From Deltaproteobacteria bacterium (GTDB lineage: Bacteria; Desulfobacterota; Deferrimicrobia; Deferrimicrobiales; Deferrimicrobiaceae): DNA of 33,532 nt. The number at the start of each line of letters is the position of its first letter. The first letter of the stretch is position 1. Positions 7,624-14,782 of the stretch are shown here, piece after piece. The translations under genes and the position numbers were made by a program. The DNA is taken from NCBI GenBank assembly GCA_016234845.1, contig JACRNP010000031.1, positions 1 through 33,532 of the forward strand. The letters run 5' to 3'. A model generated the notes under the pieces. The model was not told where the DNA came from. It worked only from the letters and a program-made list of their open reading frames with translations, and ran no database searches.

Positions 7624-8992
7624 GGGGAGGATCTGGGACGTGGCGATCGTCGGCGCGGGTCCCGGCGGGCTCTTCGCCGCAAGCGCCCTGGCCGGCAAGC
7701 TGTCGGTGCTGGTCCTGGACGAGAAGGGGAGGACCGGCGGGGCGGGGGCGATGACCGACGGGAAGCTGAATCTTTCTCCGCACATCGGGCTCGACCTCGC
7801 GGAGCTTTCGATCGGCGAGGAGGAGGCCCTGGAGCGGATCGCCCGGATCGACGAGGCGTTCCTGCGGCACGGGGCGGATCCGACGGTCTACGGCGAGGAC
7901 CGCGAACGGATCGGGACGTGGCTGGACCGCGTCTCCTGGGCGAGGCGCAGGACCCCGAAGGGGGAGTGGGACATCACCCTGCTCCCGGCGCGCCAACGTC
8001 ACATGGGGACCGACCTGGCTCACCGGGTCGTCGCCCGGATGACGCAGGCGATCGCCTCGGCCGGCGCGGAGTTTTCCCTGAAGACGCGCGTCGAAACGGT
8101 TCGGCGGCGATCGGGCGGGCCGTTCGTCCTTCGAACGGCGAAGGGGGAGTTCTTCGCCCGGTACGTCCTCGCGGCCCCCGGCCGAGACGGCGCCTACTGG
8201 TTCCGCGAGGAGGCGAGGGGGCTCGGCGTCGCAACCCGGTACGGCGCGATCGACATCGGCTGCCGCGTCGAGGTGGCCTCTCCCGTCTACGAGGAGATCA
8301 CCCGCGTCCTGTACGACCCGAAGTTCCTGTTCGTCACCCCGACCCACGGGGACCGCACCCGGACGTTCTGCACGAACCCCGGAGGGCGGGTGCGGGTCGA
8401 AGTGCGCGACGGCTTCCGGCTGGTGAACGGGGACGCGCTGAAGGCCCGCAAGACGCCCAATACGAACTTCGCGATCCTGAACACCGTGTCCATGACCGAG
8501 CCGGTGCAGGACACCACGGAGATGGGGCGGAAGGTGGCGGAGTTCGCGAACTTCTGGGGAGGGGGGCGAAGCCTCGTCGTGCAGCGGTTCGGAGACCTGA
8601 TGGGAGGGCGGCGCTCCCGCGCGGAGACGTTCCACTCCGCGGAGGCCGGGTACGACAAGATGACGCCGACGCTTCCGCCCGGGGAGGGGGTCACGCCGGG
8701 GGACATCTCCTTCGCCTACCCGGGGCGGATCGTGGACAACCTGCGGGAGAGCCTGATGCTCCTGTCGCGCGTGATCCCGGGCGTGGCGCACCCGTCGACG
8801 GCCATCTACGTCCCGGAGATCAAGTTCTACGACACGAAGTACGCGACCGACCGGAACCTCGAGACGACCGTGCCGAACCTCTTCGTCGCCGGCGACGGCG
8901 TGGGGAAATCCCGCGGAATCGTGGGCGCGGCCCTGAACGGCTGCCTCGCCGCCGAGGGGATCCTCCGCAAGGAAGGGAAAGCGCCGCTCTAG
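7613..8992 (+). CDS. FAD-dependent dehydrogenase (COG2509-like)
   Basis: This is a 459-residue flavoprotein with an N-terminal dinucleotide-binding Rossmann motif (AIVGAGPGGLFAA, residues 11-23) followed by an acidic strand end (LVLDEKGR). The C-terminus has a second FAD-contacting block, NLFVAGDGVGKSRGIVGAALNG. The layout matches uncharacterised FAD-dependent dehydrogenases related to the GlpD/GidA superfamily. No membrane segment or signal peptide is seen. The substrate is unknown. Its start lies inside the end of the GHMP kinase gene, so the two are probably functionally linked. Its TAG stop shares a CTAG palindrome with the stop of the convergent CBS-ACT gene, so the 3' ends overlap by four bases. 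Confidence 0.87.
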   Translation: MPGEGRIWDVAIVGAGPGGLFAASALAGKLSVLVLDEKGRTGGAGAMTDGKLNLSPHIGLDLAELSIGEEEALERIARIDEAFLRHGADPTVYGEDRERIGTWLDRVSWARRRTPKGEWDITLLPARQRHMGTDLAHRVVARMTQAIASAGAEFSLKTRVETVRRRSGGPFVLRTAKGEFFARYVLAAPGRDGAYWFREEARGLGVATRYGAIDIGCRVEVASPVYEEITRVLYDPKFLFVTPTHGDRTRTFCTNPGGRVRVEVRDGFRLVNGDALKARKTPNTNFAILNTVSMTEPVQDTTEMGRKVAEFANFWGGGRSLVVQRFGDLMGGRRSRAETFHSAEAGYDKMTPTLPPGEGVTPGDISFAYPGRIVDNLRESLMLLSRVIPGVAHPSTAIYVPEIKFYDTKYATDRNLETTVPNLFVAGDGVGKSRGIVGAALNGCLAAEGILRKEGKAPL

Positions 8993-9648
8993 AGCGTGTA
9001 CCGCGACGGGTCCAGGATCTCGAACCCCGCCTCCTCGATCGCCTTCTTGATCGGCGCCACGTTGAGCGTGGCGATCCGGAAGAAGTTCGCCCGCTTCCCC
9101 GCCTCCACGTGTCCCGTCGCCAGAACGCTCGTAATGTTCACGTGGAAGGAGCTGATGATCGCCGCCAGCTGCGCGAGGGTCCCCGGCTTGTCCGGAACGA
9201 TCACCTCGATCCGCGAACTGACCTCCCCGATGCCCAGCACGTCGATGAACGCCTCCAGCACGTTCGTCCTCGAGATGATCCCGACCACCTTCCCGTCCCT
9301 GTCCACGACCGGCAGGGCGTTCACCTTGAAATCGTGCATCAGGACGATGGCGTCCTCGAGGGTGTCGGAGAGCGTCGCCGTGATCACCTTCCGCGTCATC
9401 ACCTTCCCGACCGGCGTGTCCTTCAGGAACTTCTCCGCGTCCTCGGCGGAGAATCCGGGAACCAGCCCCCCGGGGAGCACCGCTCCCCGGATGTCCCGGT
9501 CGGAGAGGATCCCCGCCAGCCTGCCGTCCCCTCCGGTCACCGGGATCTGACGGACGTTTCCCTCCCGCATCCGGTCGCGCGCCTCGAACAGGGAGGCGGA
9601 AGGGGCCACGGTGACGATATTCCTCTGCATTCTGCTGGCTACGAACAT
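8989..9648 (-). CDS. acuB: CBS-ACT domain protein (AcuB-like)
   Basis: This is a 219-residue cytoplasmic regulatory protein. It has two CBS motifs, about residues 1-60 (SRMQRNIVTVAPSASL to GILSDRDIR) and 80-140 (VMTRKVITATLSDTL to GIISRTNVLEAF). A C-terminal ACT domain from about 146 has the PDKPGTLAQLAAIISSFHVNI pattern. CBS pairs bind adenine nucleotides and ACT domains bind small ligands such as amino acids. The next minus-strand gene upstream (25 bp) encodes an AcuC-like deacetylase, the same pair known from Bacillus acetoin-utilisation loci, where they modulate acetyl-CoA synthetase. A paralogue lies at 19934-20572. The role here is inferred. Confidence 0.85.
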   Translation of the reverse strand: MFVASRMQRNIVTVAPSASLFEARDRMREGNVRQIPVTGGDGRLAGILSDRDIRGAVLPGGLVPGFSAEDAEKFLKDTPVGKVMTRKVITATLSDTLEDAIVLMHDFKVNALPVVDRDGKVVGIISRTNVLEAFIDVLGIGEVSSRIEVIVPDKPGTLAQLAAIISSFHVNITSVLATGHVEAGKRANFFRIATLNVAPIKKAIEEAGFEILDPSRYTL

Positions 9649-9672
9649 GCGTTCATCCTCCGCGCACCGGGG

Positions 9673-10623
9673 TCACTCTCCAAGGAGCTCCCGGATGTGG
9701 ATTTCGATGCAGGACGTGAGGGACCCGATCTCGTAGCCGCCTTCGAGCACGGCCACCATCCGGCCGCCGCAGTAGGCGTCGGACAGCTCCGCCACGCGCC
9801 GGGTCAGGAACCGGAATCCCTCGTCGGAGAGCTGGATGTCCGCGAGCGGGTCGTCGCGGTGGGCGTCGAACCCGGCCGACACGAGGATGATCTCCGGGCG
9901 GAACCGCTCCACGGCGGGCGTGAGCATCTCCTCGAACGTCAGGCGGTACTCGTCGTCCCCCGCCCCGGGCGCCATCGGGGCGTTCAGCGTGGTTCCCTCC
10001 CCTTTCCCCTTGCCGATCTCCCACCGGCGGCCGGTGCCGGGATAGAGGAACGTGGGGTGCTCGTGAACGCTGAAGAAGAATACCGACGGGTCCTCGAGGA
10101 AGACGCTCTGCGTTCCGTTGCCGTGGTGGACGTCCCAGTCCACGATGAAGACCTTCCCGACCCCGTGCCGCGCCTGCAGGTATTTCGCCGCCACGGCCAC
10201 GTTGTTCATGAGGCAGAATCCCATCCCCGCTTCGCGGCCCGCGTGGTGTCCCGGCGGGCGGATGGCGCAGAAGGCGCGGTCCGCGGCCCCTTCCGCGACC
10301 GCCTTCGACCCGGCGACCGCCCCCCCGGCGGAGAGGAGCGCCACGTTGTAGGAGTGGCGGTTCAGGTAGGTGTCCTCCGCGTCGAGCGTCAGGTCGCCGC
10401 GCCGGCACGCCGACTCCAGTTTTTCCAGATATTCCCGGCCGTGGACGGCCAGGATGTCCTCCTCGGCCGCGTAGTCGGGCGTGACGGGGATCAACCGGTC
10501 CAGGAGGCCCGCGGTCCGGAGCCGCTCGACGATGGCCAGCAGGCGCTCCGGCGACTCCGGATGCTCGAACGGCGGCGCATGCAGCAGGTAGTCGGGGTGG
10601 TAGGCGAACGCCAGGCGCTTCAT
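9673..10623 (-). CDS. acuC: Histone deacetylase-family protein (AcuC-like)
   Basis: This is a 316-residue zinc-dependent deacetylase of the arginase/deacetylase fold. Catalytic elements are intact: RPPGHHA with the His-His pair at 126-127, VDWDVHHGNGT with metal ligands Asp164 and His166, SAGFDAHRDDPLA with the third metal Asp near 254, and LEGGY with the catalytic Tyr near 293. In bacteria such proteins deacetylate acetyl-lysine on enzymes such as acetyl-CoA synthetase, or acetylated polyamines. Placement directly upstream of an acuB-like gene favours the former. The gene is preceded by the nitroreductase gene on the same strand with only eight bases between, suggesting one operon. Confidence 0.92.
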   Translation of the reverse strand: MKRLAFAYHPDYLLHAPPFEHPESPERLLAIVERLRTAGLLDRLIPVTPDYAAEEDILAVHGREYLEKLESACRRGDLTLDAEDTYLNRHSYNVALLSAGGAVAGSKAVAEGAADRAFCAIRPPGHHAGREAGMGFCLMNNVAVAAKYLQARHGVGKVFIVDWDVHHGNGTQSVFLEDPSVFFFSVHEHPTFLYPGTGRRWEIGKGKGEGTTLNAPMAPGAGDDEYRLTFEEMLTPAVERFRPEIILVSAGFDAHRDDPLADIQLSDEGFRFLTRRVAELSDAYCGGRMVAVLEGGYEIGSLTSCIEIHIRELLGE

Positions 10624-10631
10624 CTTCGGCC

Positions 10632-11237
10632 TCAGCGGAACGCCGTGATCTCCTCCGGCGGCTTCCTCGGCGGCTTCTGCGGCGCCGTGTCCGGCTTACC
10701 GACCGCGATGATCGCGACGAGATCCTCGGGGAACCGGACGGAGAGCGCCGACTCCAGCTCCGGCTTCGCGATCAGGGGGCCGGTCATCCAGCAGGTCCCG
10801 TATCCGAGCGCGTACCCCGCCAGGAGGAACTGCGCGATCCCGGCCGAGACCCCCTGCAGTCCCGGGTTCACCTGGAATCGGCGGACCCTGTGCCGGTCGG
10901 GGTCCTTCTCCCGCAGCGCCTTGTCCGTCGCCGATTCGTAGGGGGAACTCACCACGCACACCGCGGCGGGGGCGAAGGCGAACAGGTTGTGGCTGTTCGG
11001 CTTCGCCGCCGGGATCTCTTTTCCCGTGACGCGGGCGACGATCTCGTCGACGATCCCTTTCAGCCGGGCCAGCGTATCCTTCTCCTGCACGACGATGAAC
11101 CGGAAATTCTGCGAGTTCCCGGCCGTGGGCGCCCACGAGGCGGCCTCCACCATCCTCAGGAGGTGCTCCTTCGGCACCGCCTCCTTCCGGAACTTCCGTA
11201 TGGTCTGCCGGCCTTTCATCGCCGAAAAGACGTCCAT
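10632..11237 (-). CDS. Nitroreductase-family protein
   Basis: This is a 201-residue FMN-dependent oxidoreductase. The N-terminal AMKGRQTIRKFRKEAVP is the standard FMN-phosphate-binding opening, followed by SWAPTAGNSQNFRFIVV, where the family has a conserved Ser-Pro/Ala-x-x-x-N-x-Q pattern. The C-terminal ALGYGTCWMTGPLI and IIAVGKPD blocks complete the family signature. Substrates vary widely, so none is proposed. The ATG at 11237 has AGGAGG eight bases upstream; an ATG at 11255 would place that ribosome site inside the coding region. It lies upstream of acuC in the same orientation with an eight-base gap. Confidence 0.92.
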   Translation of the reverse strand: MDVFSAMKGRQTIRKFRKEAVPKEHLLRMVEAASWAPTAGNSQNFRFIVVQEKDTLARLKGIVDEIVARVTGKEIPAAKPNSHNLFAFAPAAVCVVSSPYESATDKALREKDPDRHRVRRFQVNPGLQGVSAGIAQFLLAGYALGYGTCWMTGPLIAKPELESALSVRFPEDLVAIIAVGKPDTAPQKPPRKPPEEITAFR

Positions 11238-11259
11238 TCCGTTCCTCCTATCCATTCCA

Positions 11260-12156
11260 TTAAGGTGCGATCAGCAGGAGCTCCGCCGATCGCTCCCTCT
11301 CCCGCACGCGGGACACCACCCGCCCCTCCGGGATCCTCCCTTCGGACGCCACGGCGGCCCGAAAGGTTTCCGCCGAACTTTTCCCCCCCGCGATGACGAG
11401 CAGCGCCGCGCCGGGCAGATCCGCAACGGTCCCGGAAACCGCGGCGACGATCGCCTGGCCGATGTCCGTCAGCTTCCCGCCGCGCTCCTTCACTGCGATC
11501 TTTTCCGGCACCGCGATCCGGAGAGAGTCCCCTACCCTTGCGATCGCGACCTCGGCGGAGATCTTTTCCAGTTCGGCCGAAAGGCGGGCCAGAAGGGCGT
11601 CACGCTTCGCCGCGGACTCCCGCCGCTCCTCCTGCAGCCGCTCGACGCGCCCCGACAGGATGTCCCGGTCGCGCCTTGCCTCCTCCTCCCGCGGCGCGAG
11701 GGTCGACATCTTCTCCCGGAGCCCGGCGTTCTCCGCACGGAGAGCCGCAAGCTCCTTTTCGTTCCCTTCCGCGCGCGCGGCCAGTTCCTGCAGACGCCTG
11801 CCGGTCGCCTTCTCCTTCTCCAGCAGCTCGTTGATGAACTGTTCCCGCGTGATGCGGGTCCCCTCGTACGTCTTCCGCGCGGCCCCGAGATCCTCCCCCA
11901 GCCGCGCAAGCTGTTCGTCCTTTTCCCGGATGCGGCCGGCGAGGGACGCCTCGGTCTCCTTCCCGGCGGCCACCTGGCGGGAGAGAGCGGCCTTCTCCTC
12001 CGAAAGCTTCGCCTTCTCCCGGTTCAGGGATGCGAGGGCGTCCCGCAGCGAGTCGGATTCCCGGGTCTTTAGGTCGTACGCCGACTTCGTGACCATGCAT
12101 CCCGTCCCGAACAGCAGGAGGAGCGCGACGATCGGCGGGAAAACCTTGGCGGTCAA
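11260..12156 (-). CDS. Coiled-coil lipoprotein of unknown function
   Basis: This 298-residue protein starts at TTG. A signal sequence ends at FGTGC (Cys20), a slightly atypical lipobox, predicting a lipid anchor. Residues 25-210 form a long charged heptad-like region rich in Glu, Arg, Lys, Leu and Ala, almost certainly coiled coil. The final 90 residues are a small globular region: RIAVPEKIAVKERGGKLTD, then LLVIAGGKSSAETFRAAVASEGRIPEGRVVSR. This has the look of an OmpA/MotB-like C-terminal domain, but without the full peptidoglycan-binding NxxLSxxRA signature. It may be an envelope tether or spacer. It is divergent from the PilB-like gene and 22 bp upstream of the nitroreductase gene. Confidence 0.78.
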   Translation of the reverse strand: MTAKVFPPIVALLLLFGTGCMVTKSAYDLKTRESDSLRDALASLNREKAKLSEEKAALSRQVAAGKETEASLAGRIREKDEQLARLGEDLGAARKTYEGTRITREQFINELLEKEKATGRRLQELAARAEGNEKELAALRAENAGLREKMSTLAPREEEARRDRDILSGRVERLQEERRESAAKRDALLARLSAELEKISAEVAIARVGDSLRIAVPEKIAVKERGGKLTDIGQAIVAAVSGTVADLPGAALLVIAGGKSSAETFRAAVASEGRIPEGRVVSRVRERERSAELLLIAP

Positions 12157-12203
12157 GGGCGACGCTCCACGGCCGGCGATGAATTCCGGGAATATTTAAG
12201 GAT

Positions 12204-12230
12204 TTTACTTTCCGGCACCTTTTTTATAAA
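12204..12230 (+). promoter_or_regulatory. Promoter for the PilB-like gene
   Basis: TATAAA at 12225-12230 is preceded after 15 bp by TTTACT at 12204-12209, in an AT-rich island between the divergent lipoprotein and PilB-like genes. Transcription would start near 12237, which favours the TTG at 12262 over the TTG at 12232 as translation start. The short spacer makes the -35 assignment uncertain. Confidence 0.35.
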
Positions 12231-12261
12231 GTTGAAAATAAATTCCGAAGGGTCTTGCCCT

Positions 12262-13932
12262 TTGCCCTCCACCCCCGACGATCTCCTCGAAAAGCTCACC
12301 CGGCTCGGCTACATGGGCCCCGACGGTCTCCGGGACGCGCGGAGGAGGGCCGCCTCCGACGGGATCTCCGTCCTCGAGGCCGCTCTCCTCGACCATCGCC
12401 TCCACCCCGACGCGAGGGGGTGGATTCTCGCCGAAGCGCTGGGGATCCCGTTCTCGGAGATGGAGCCCGAAGCGGTCCCCACCGGCCTCTCCGAACTGCT
12501 CCCGGAAGCGCTGGCGCGCGAGAAACAGATCGTCCCGATCTCCCGGGAGGGGGAGCGCCTGACGGTCGGCGTCGCGGACCCGTTCCAGCACGGGACGTTC
12601 TCCTCCATCGCGGAGATGACCGGGTTGACGCCGCGCATGGTGGTGTGCCCCCGGCGAACGATCGGGGAAATCCTCGCTCGACTGTACCCCGATCCCGGGA
12701 ACCTCTCCCCGGAGGAGCTGTCCGGCGGCGCGATCTCCCGCGAGGAGGCGGAGGAGTGGATCTCACTCGGGGGGGCAAGACGCGTGGTCGAGCAGGTGCT
12801 CCTTCACGGCGCGAGCCGGGGGATGTCCGGCGTCCGGATGTACCCGGTCGGTCGGGAGGTCGTCATCGAGGGCCGCGGCAGGGAGAAGCCGGTTCTCCTC
12901 CTTTCCTGTCCGCTCAAGAGCCGCGATCTCCTGTTCGAAGCGTTCCGGGACCTCGCGCGCGCCTCCGCGGATCCGTCCGGCCTTTCGGAGGAGATGTTCC
13001 ACCTCGAGTCCGCGGCGGGGGTCACCGCCTTCCGCGCGAGCTTCATACGGGGGCTCTCGGGTCCGGAGGTGACGGTCCGGATCCTCCCGGACCTGCGCGG
13101 GGGGATCGCCCTCGACTCCGTGGGCCTCACCCCGTCCCAGTTGGACATCACGCAGAAGGTCCTGGGGAAGGGGAGCGGGCTCTTCCTCGTGTCGTCGCCG
13201 GGGCCCGAGGGAGGCGCCACGACCCTCTACGCGATGCTTCGGGAGACGCACCGGGCGGGCGCCCGTGTGGTCACCGTGGAGGAGCAGCACCGGTTCCGGA
13301 ACGAGGGGTACATCCAGATGGAGCGGCGGCGGGTGGACGGACAGTTCTCGGGGAGCTACACCCGCCTGGCCGAATCGCTCGAGCCGGATTTCCTCATGAT
13401 CGAGCGCATCCAGGAGCCGGCCGAACTCGTCGACCTCCTTCACCTCGCGCAGTCGGGCGTGGTCGTCCTCTGCGGCATCCGCCGGCTGAATTTCGACCGG
13501 ACGCTGCGGACGCTGCTGGCAACCGAGGCGGACCCGTTCATCCTGGCGCACGTGACGCGCCTCGTGATGCACCAGCGCCTCGTGAAGCTGCTGTGCGTCG
13601 ACTGCCGCCGCCCCGTACCGGCCAGGCCGTCCGTGCGCGATGTGGGGGACCGGTATCGCGGAGAGCTGGAGGCGGTCGTGCGGGACGCCTCCTTTTTCCT
13701 CCCGTCGGGGTGCCCGAAGTGCCGCGGCGCCGGCTACGCGGGGAGGATGGCCCTGATCGAGCTCCTCCCCTTCACCCCCGGGGTGCAGAACATCGTGGCG
13801 TCGGACACCCCCATCGACGAGAAGATCGGAAAACTCCTCGGAGAGGAATTCTACTCCGCCGTGCAGTCCGTGAACGACCTCCTGCGGCGGGGAATGGTAA
13901 CATACGAGGAAGTTCTGCCGTTTTTCCGCTGA
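12262..13932 (+). CDS. PilB/GspE-like secretion ATPase homologue with degenerate nucleotide site
   Basis: The 556-residue product has the architecture of type IV pilus/type II secretion ATPases: a MshEN-type N-terminal domain (about 1-140), a middle domain, a RecA-like domain (about 280-440), the zinc-binding CVDC...CPKC with AGYAGRMALIELLPF, and a C-terminal tail. The nucleotide site is not canonical. Where PilB has GPTGSGKTTTLYA, this protein has GPEGGATTLYA (314-324), with no Walker A Lys. The Walker B region reads PDFLMIERIQEP and lacks the usual GEIRD. The His-box TGHLVLSTLHTND equivalent is SGVVVLCGIRRLN, with no His. All three losses argue for a protein that does not hydrolyse ATP in the usual way. 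The start is uncertain: TTG 12262 has GAAGGG nine bases upstream, while TTG 12232 adds ten residues. The next gene is a four-heme cytochrome. Confidence 0.82.
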   Translation: MPSTPDDLLEKLTRLGYMGPDGLRDARRRAASDGISVLEAALLDHRLHPDARGWILAEALGIPFSEMEPEAVPTGLSELLPEALAREKQIVPISREGERLTVGVADPFQHGTFSSIAEMTGLTPRMVVCPRRTIGEILARLYPDPGNLSPEELSGGAISREEAEEWISLGGARRVVEQVLLHGASRGMSGVRMYPVGREVVIEGRGREKPVLLLSCPLKSRDLLFEAFRDLARASADPSGLSEEMFHLESAAGVTAFRASFIRGLSGPEVTVRILPDLRGGIALDSVGLTPSQLDITQKVLGKGSGLFLVSSPGPEGGATTLYAMLRETHRAGARVVTVEEQHRFRNEGYIQMERRRVDGQFSGSYTRLAESLEPDFLMIERIQEPAELVDLLHLAQSGVVVLCGIRRLNFDRTLRTLLATEADPFILAHVTRLVMHQRLVKLLCVDCRRPVPARPSVRDVGDRYRGELEAVVRDASFFLPSGCPKCRGAGYAGRMALIELLPFTPGVQNIVASDTPIDEKIGKLLGEEFYSAVQSVNDLLRRGMVTYEEVLPFFR

Positions 13933-13971
13933 CGGTCGTTCCATAGTCCATCCTCCTGCGGAGGTCTGTCC

Positions 13972-14754
13972 ATGCGAGTCAAGATGCCGGGAGCGCGAAT
14001 GCTCTTGCCGGCGGTCGCCGTTCTCCTGGCGTTGTCGTGGGGAGCCGACGCGGGGGAGAAGAAGCGGCCCGAAAGCCCGCACGAGCGGAAGAACGCCAGG
14101 GCGTGCGTCGTGTGCCACGTGAGCGTCCCGGCCGAGGGGAGCCAGCCCCGCAGGGACGGCAACCTGCGGTTCGGCGGCGACATCGTCGCCCTGTGCTCCT
14201 CGTGCCACGAGGGGTACCGCCACATGCACCCCGTCAAGATCGCCGTCGCACCCGACCTCAAGTCCCCGGAGGAGCTTCCGCTGGACAAGGACGGGAAGAT
14301 CACCTGCATCACGTGCCACGACGTGATGGAGGGTCACGGCGTGACCCGCAAGAAGCGGCTGGCGGGGAGGGCGCTGTGCCTCAACTGCCACTCCGACACC
14401 GACATCCTCGCGGAGGTGGTCTGGTATCCCGCCCGTCTCCGGCGGGGCGAGAAGGGCCGACTCGAGGTGAAGGTCGTCGAGTTCCGCATTCCGCGGAAGA
14501 AGACGACGCTCGGGGATACCGTCCTCCTCTACTATTACGCGAAGAACGTGGACACCGGGGAGATCACGTTCGGCACGAACGTCCTGCACGACGACGGCGC
14601 GAGCGGGGACCGGGTGGCGCGGGACTCCGTGTACACGCTGACCGAAATGGCTTCGGGGATTCCGAAGGAGAAGCGCGTCGTCTACACCGCCTGGGTGCTC
14701 GACCCGGGCGGGCGGCGCAGCAACACGGTCACGCTGGCGGTCCAGTACGATTAA
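13972..14754 (+). CDS. Four-heme c-type cytochrome with C-terminal beta domain
   Basis: This is a 260-residue exported protein. A signal peptide (positively charged start, hydrophobic 10-24, likely cleavage after ADA27) is followed by four CxxCH heme sites at 45-49, 75-79, 112-116 and 136-140. Additional histidines (for example H84, H86, H121) could serve as distal ligands. Residues 150-260 contain no Cys and look beta-rich, with a fibronectin/Ig-like pattern (TVLLYYYAKNVDTGEITFGTNVLHDDG, VYTAWVLDPGGRRSNTVTLAVQYD). A periplasmic or surface electron-transfer role is inferred. The ATG has GGAGGT seven bases upstream. It lies 39 bp after the PilB-like gene in the same direction and may share its transcript. 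Confidence 0.88.
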   Translation: MRVKMPGARMLLPAVAVLLALSWGADAGEKKRPESPHERKNARACVVCHVSVPAEGSQPRRDGNLRFGGDIVALCSSCHEGYRHMHPVKIAVAPDLKSPEELPLDKDGKITCITCHDVMEGHGVTRKKRLAGRALCLNCHSDTDILAEVVWYPARLRRGEKGRLEVKVVEFRIPRKKTTLGDTVLLYYYAKNVDTGEITFGTNVLHDDGASGDRVARDSVYTLTEMASGIPKEKRVVYTAWVLDPGGRRSNTVTLAVQYD

Positions 14755-14782
14755 TCGACGGGAGCGGGGATAAGGAGGGATC

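Noticed and set aside
7918-10941. Very long plus-strand open frame (about 1000 codons) across the FAD dehydrogenase, acuB and acuC genes
   Set aside because: Arg/Gly/Pro-rich low-information translation with no motif, in the wrong frame over three well-supported genes; long open shadow frames are expected at this GC content.
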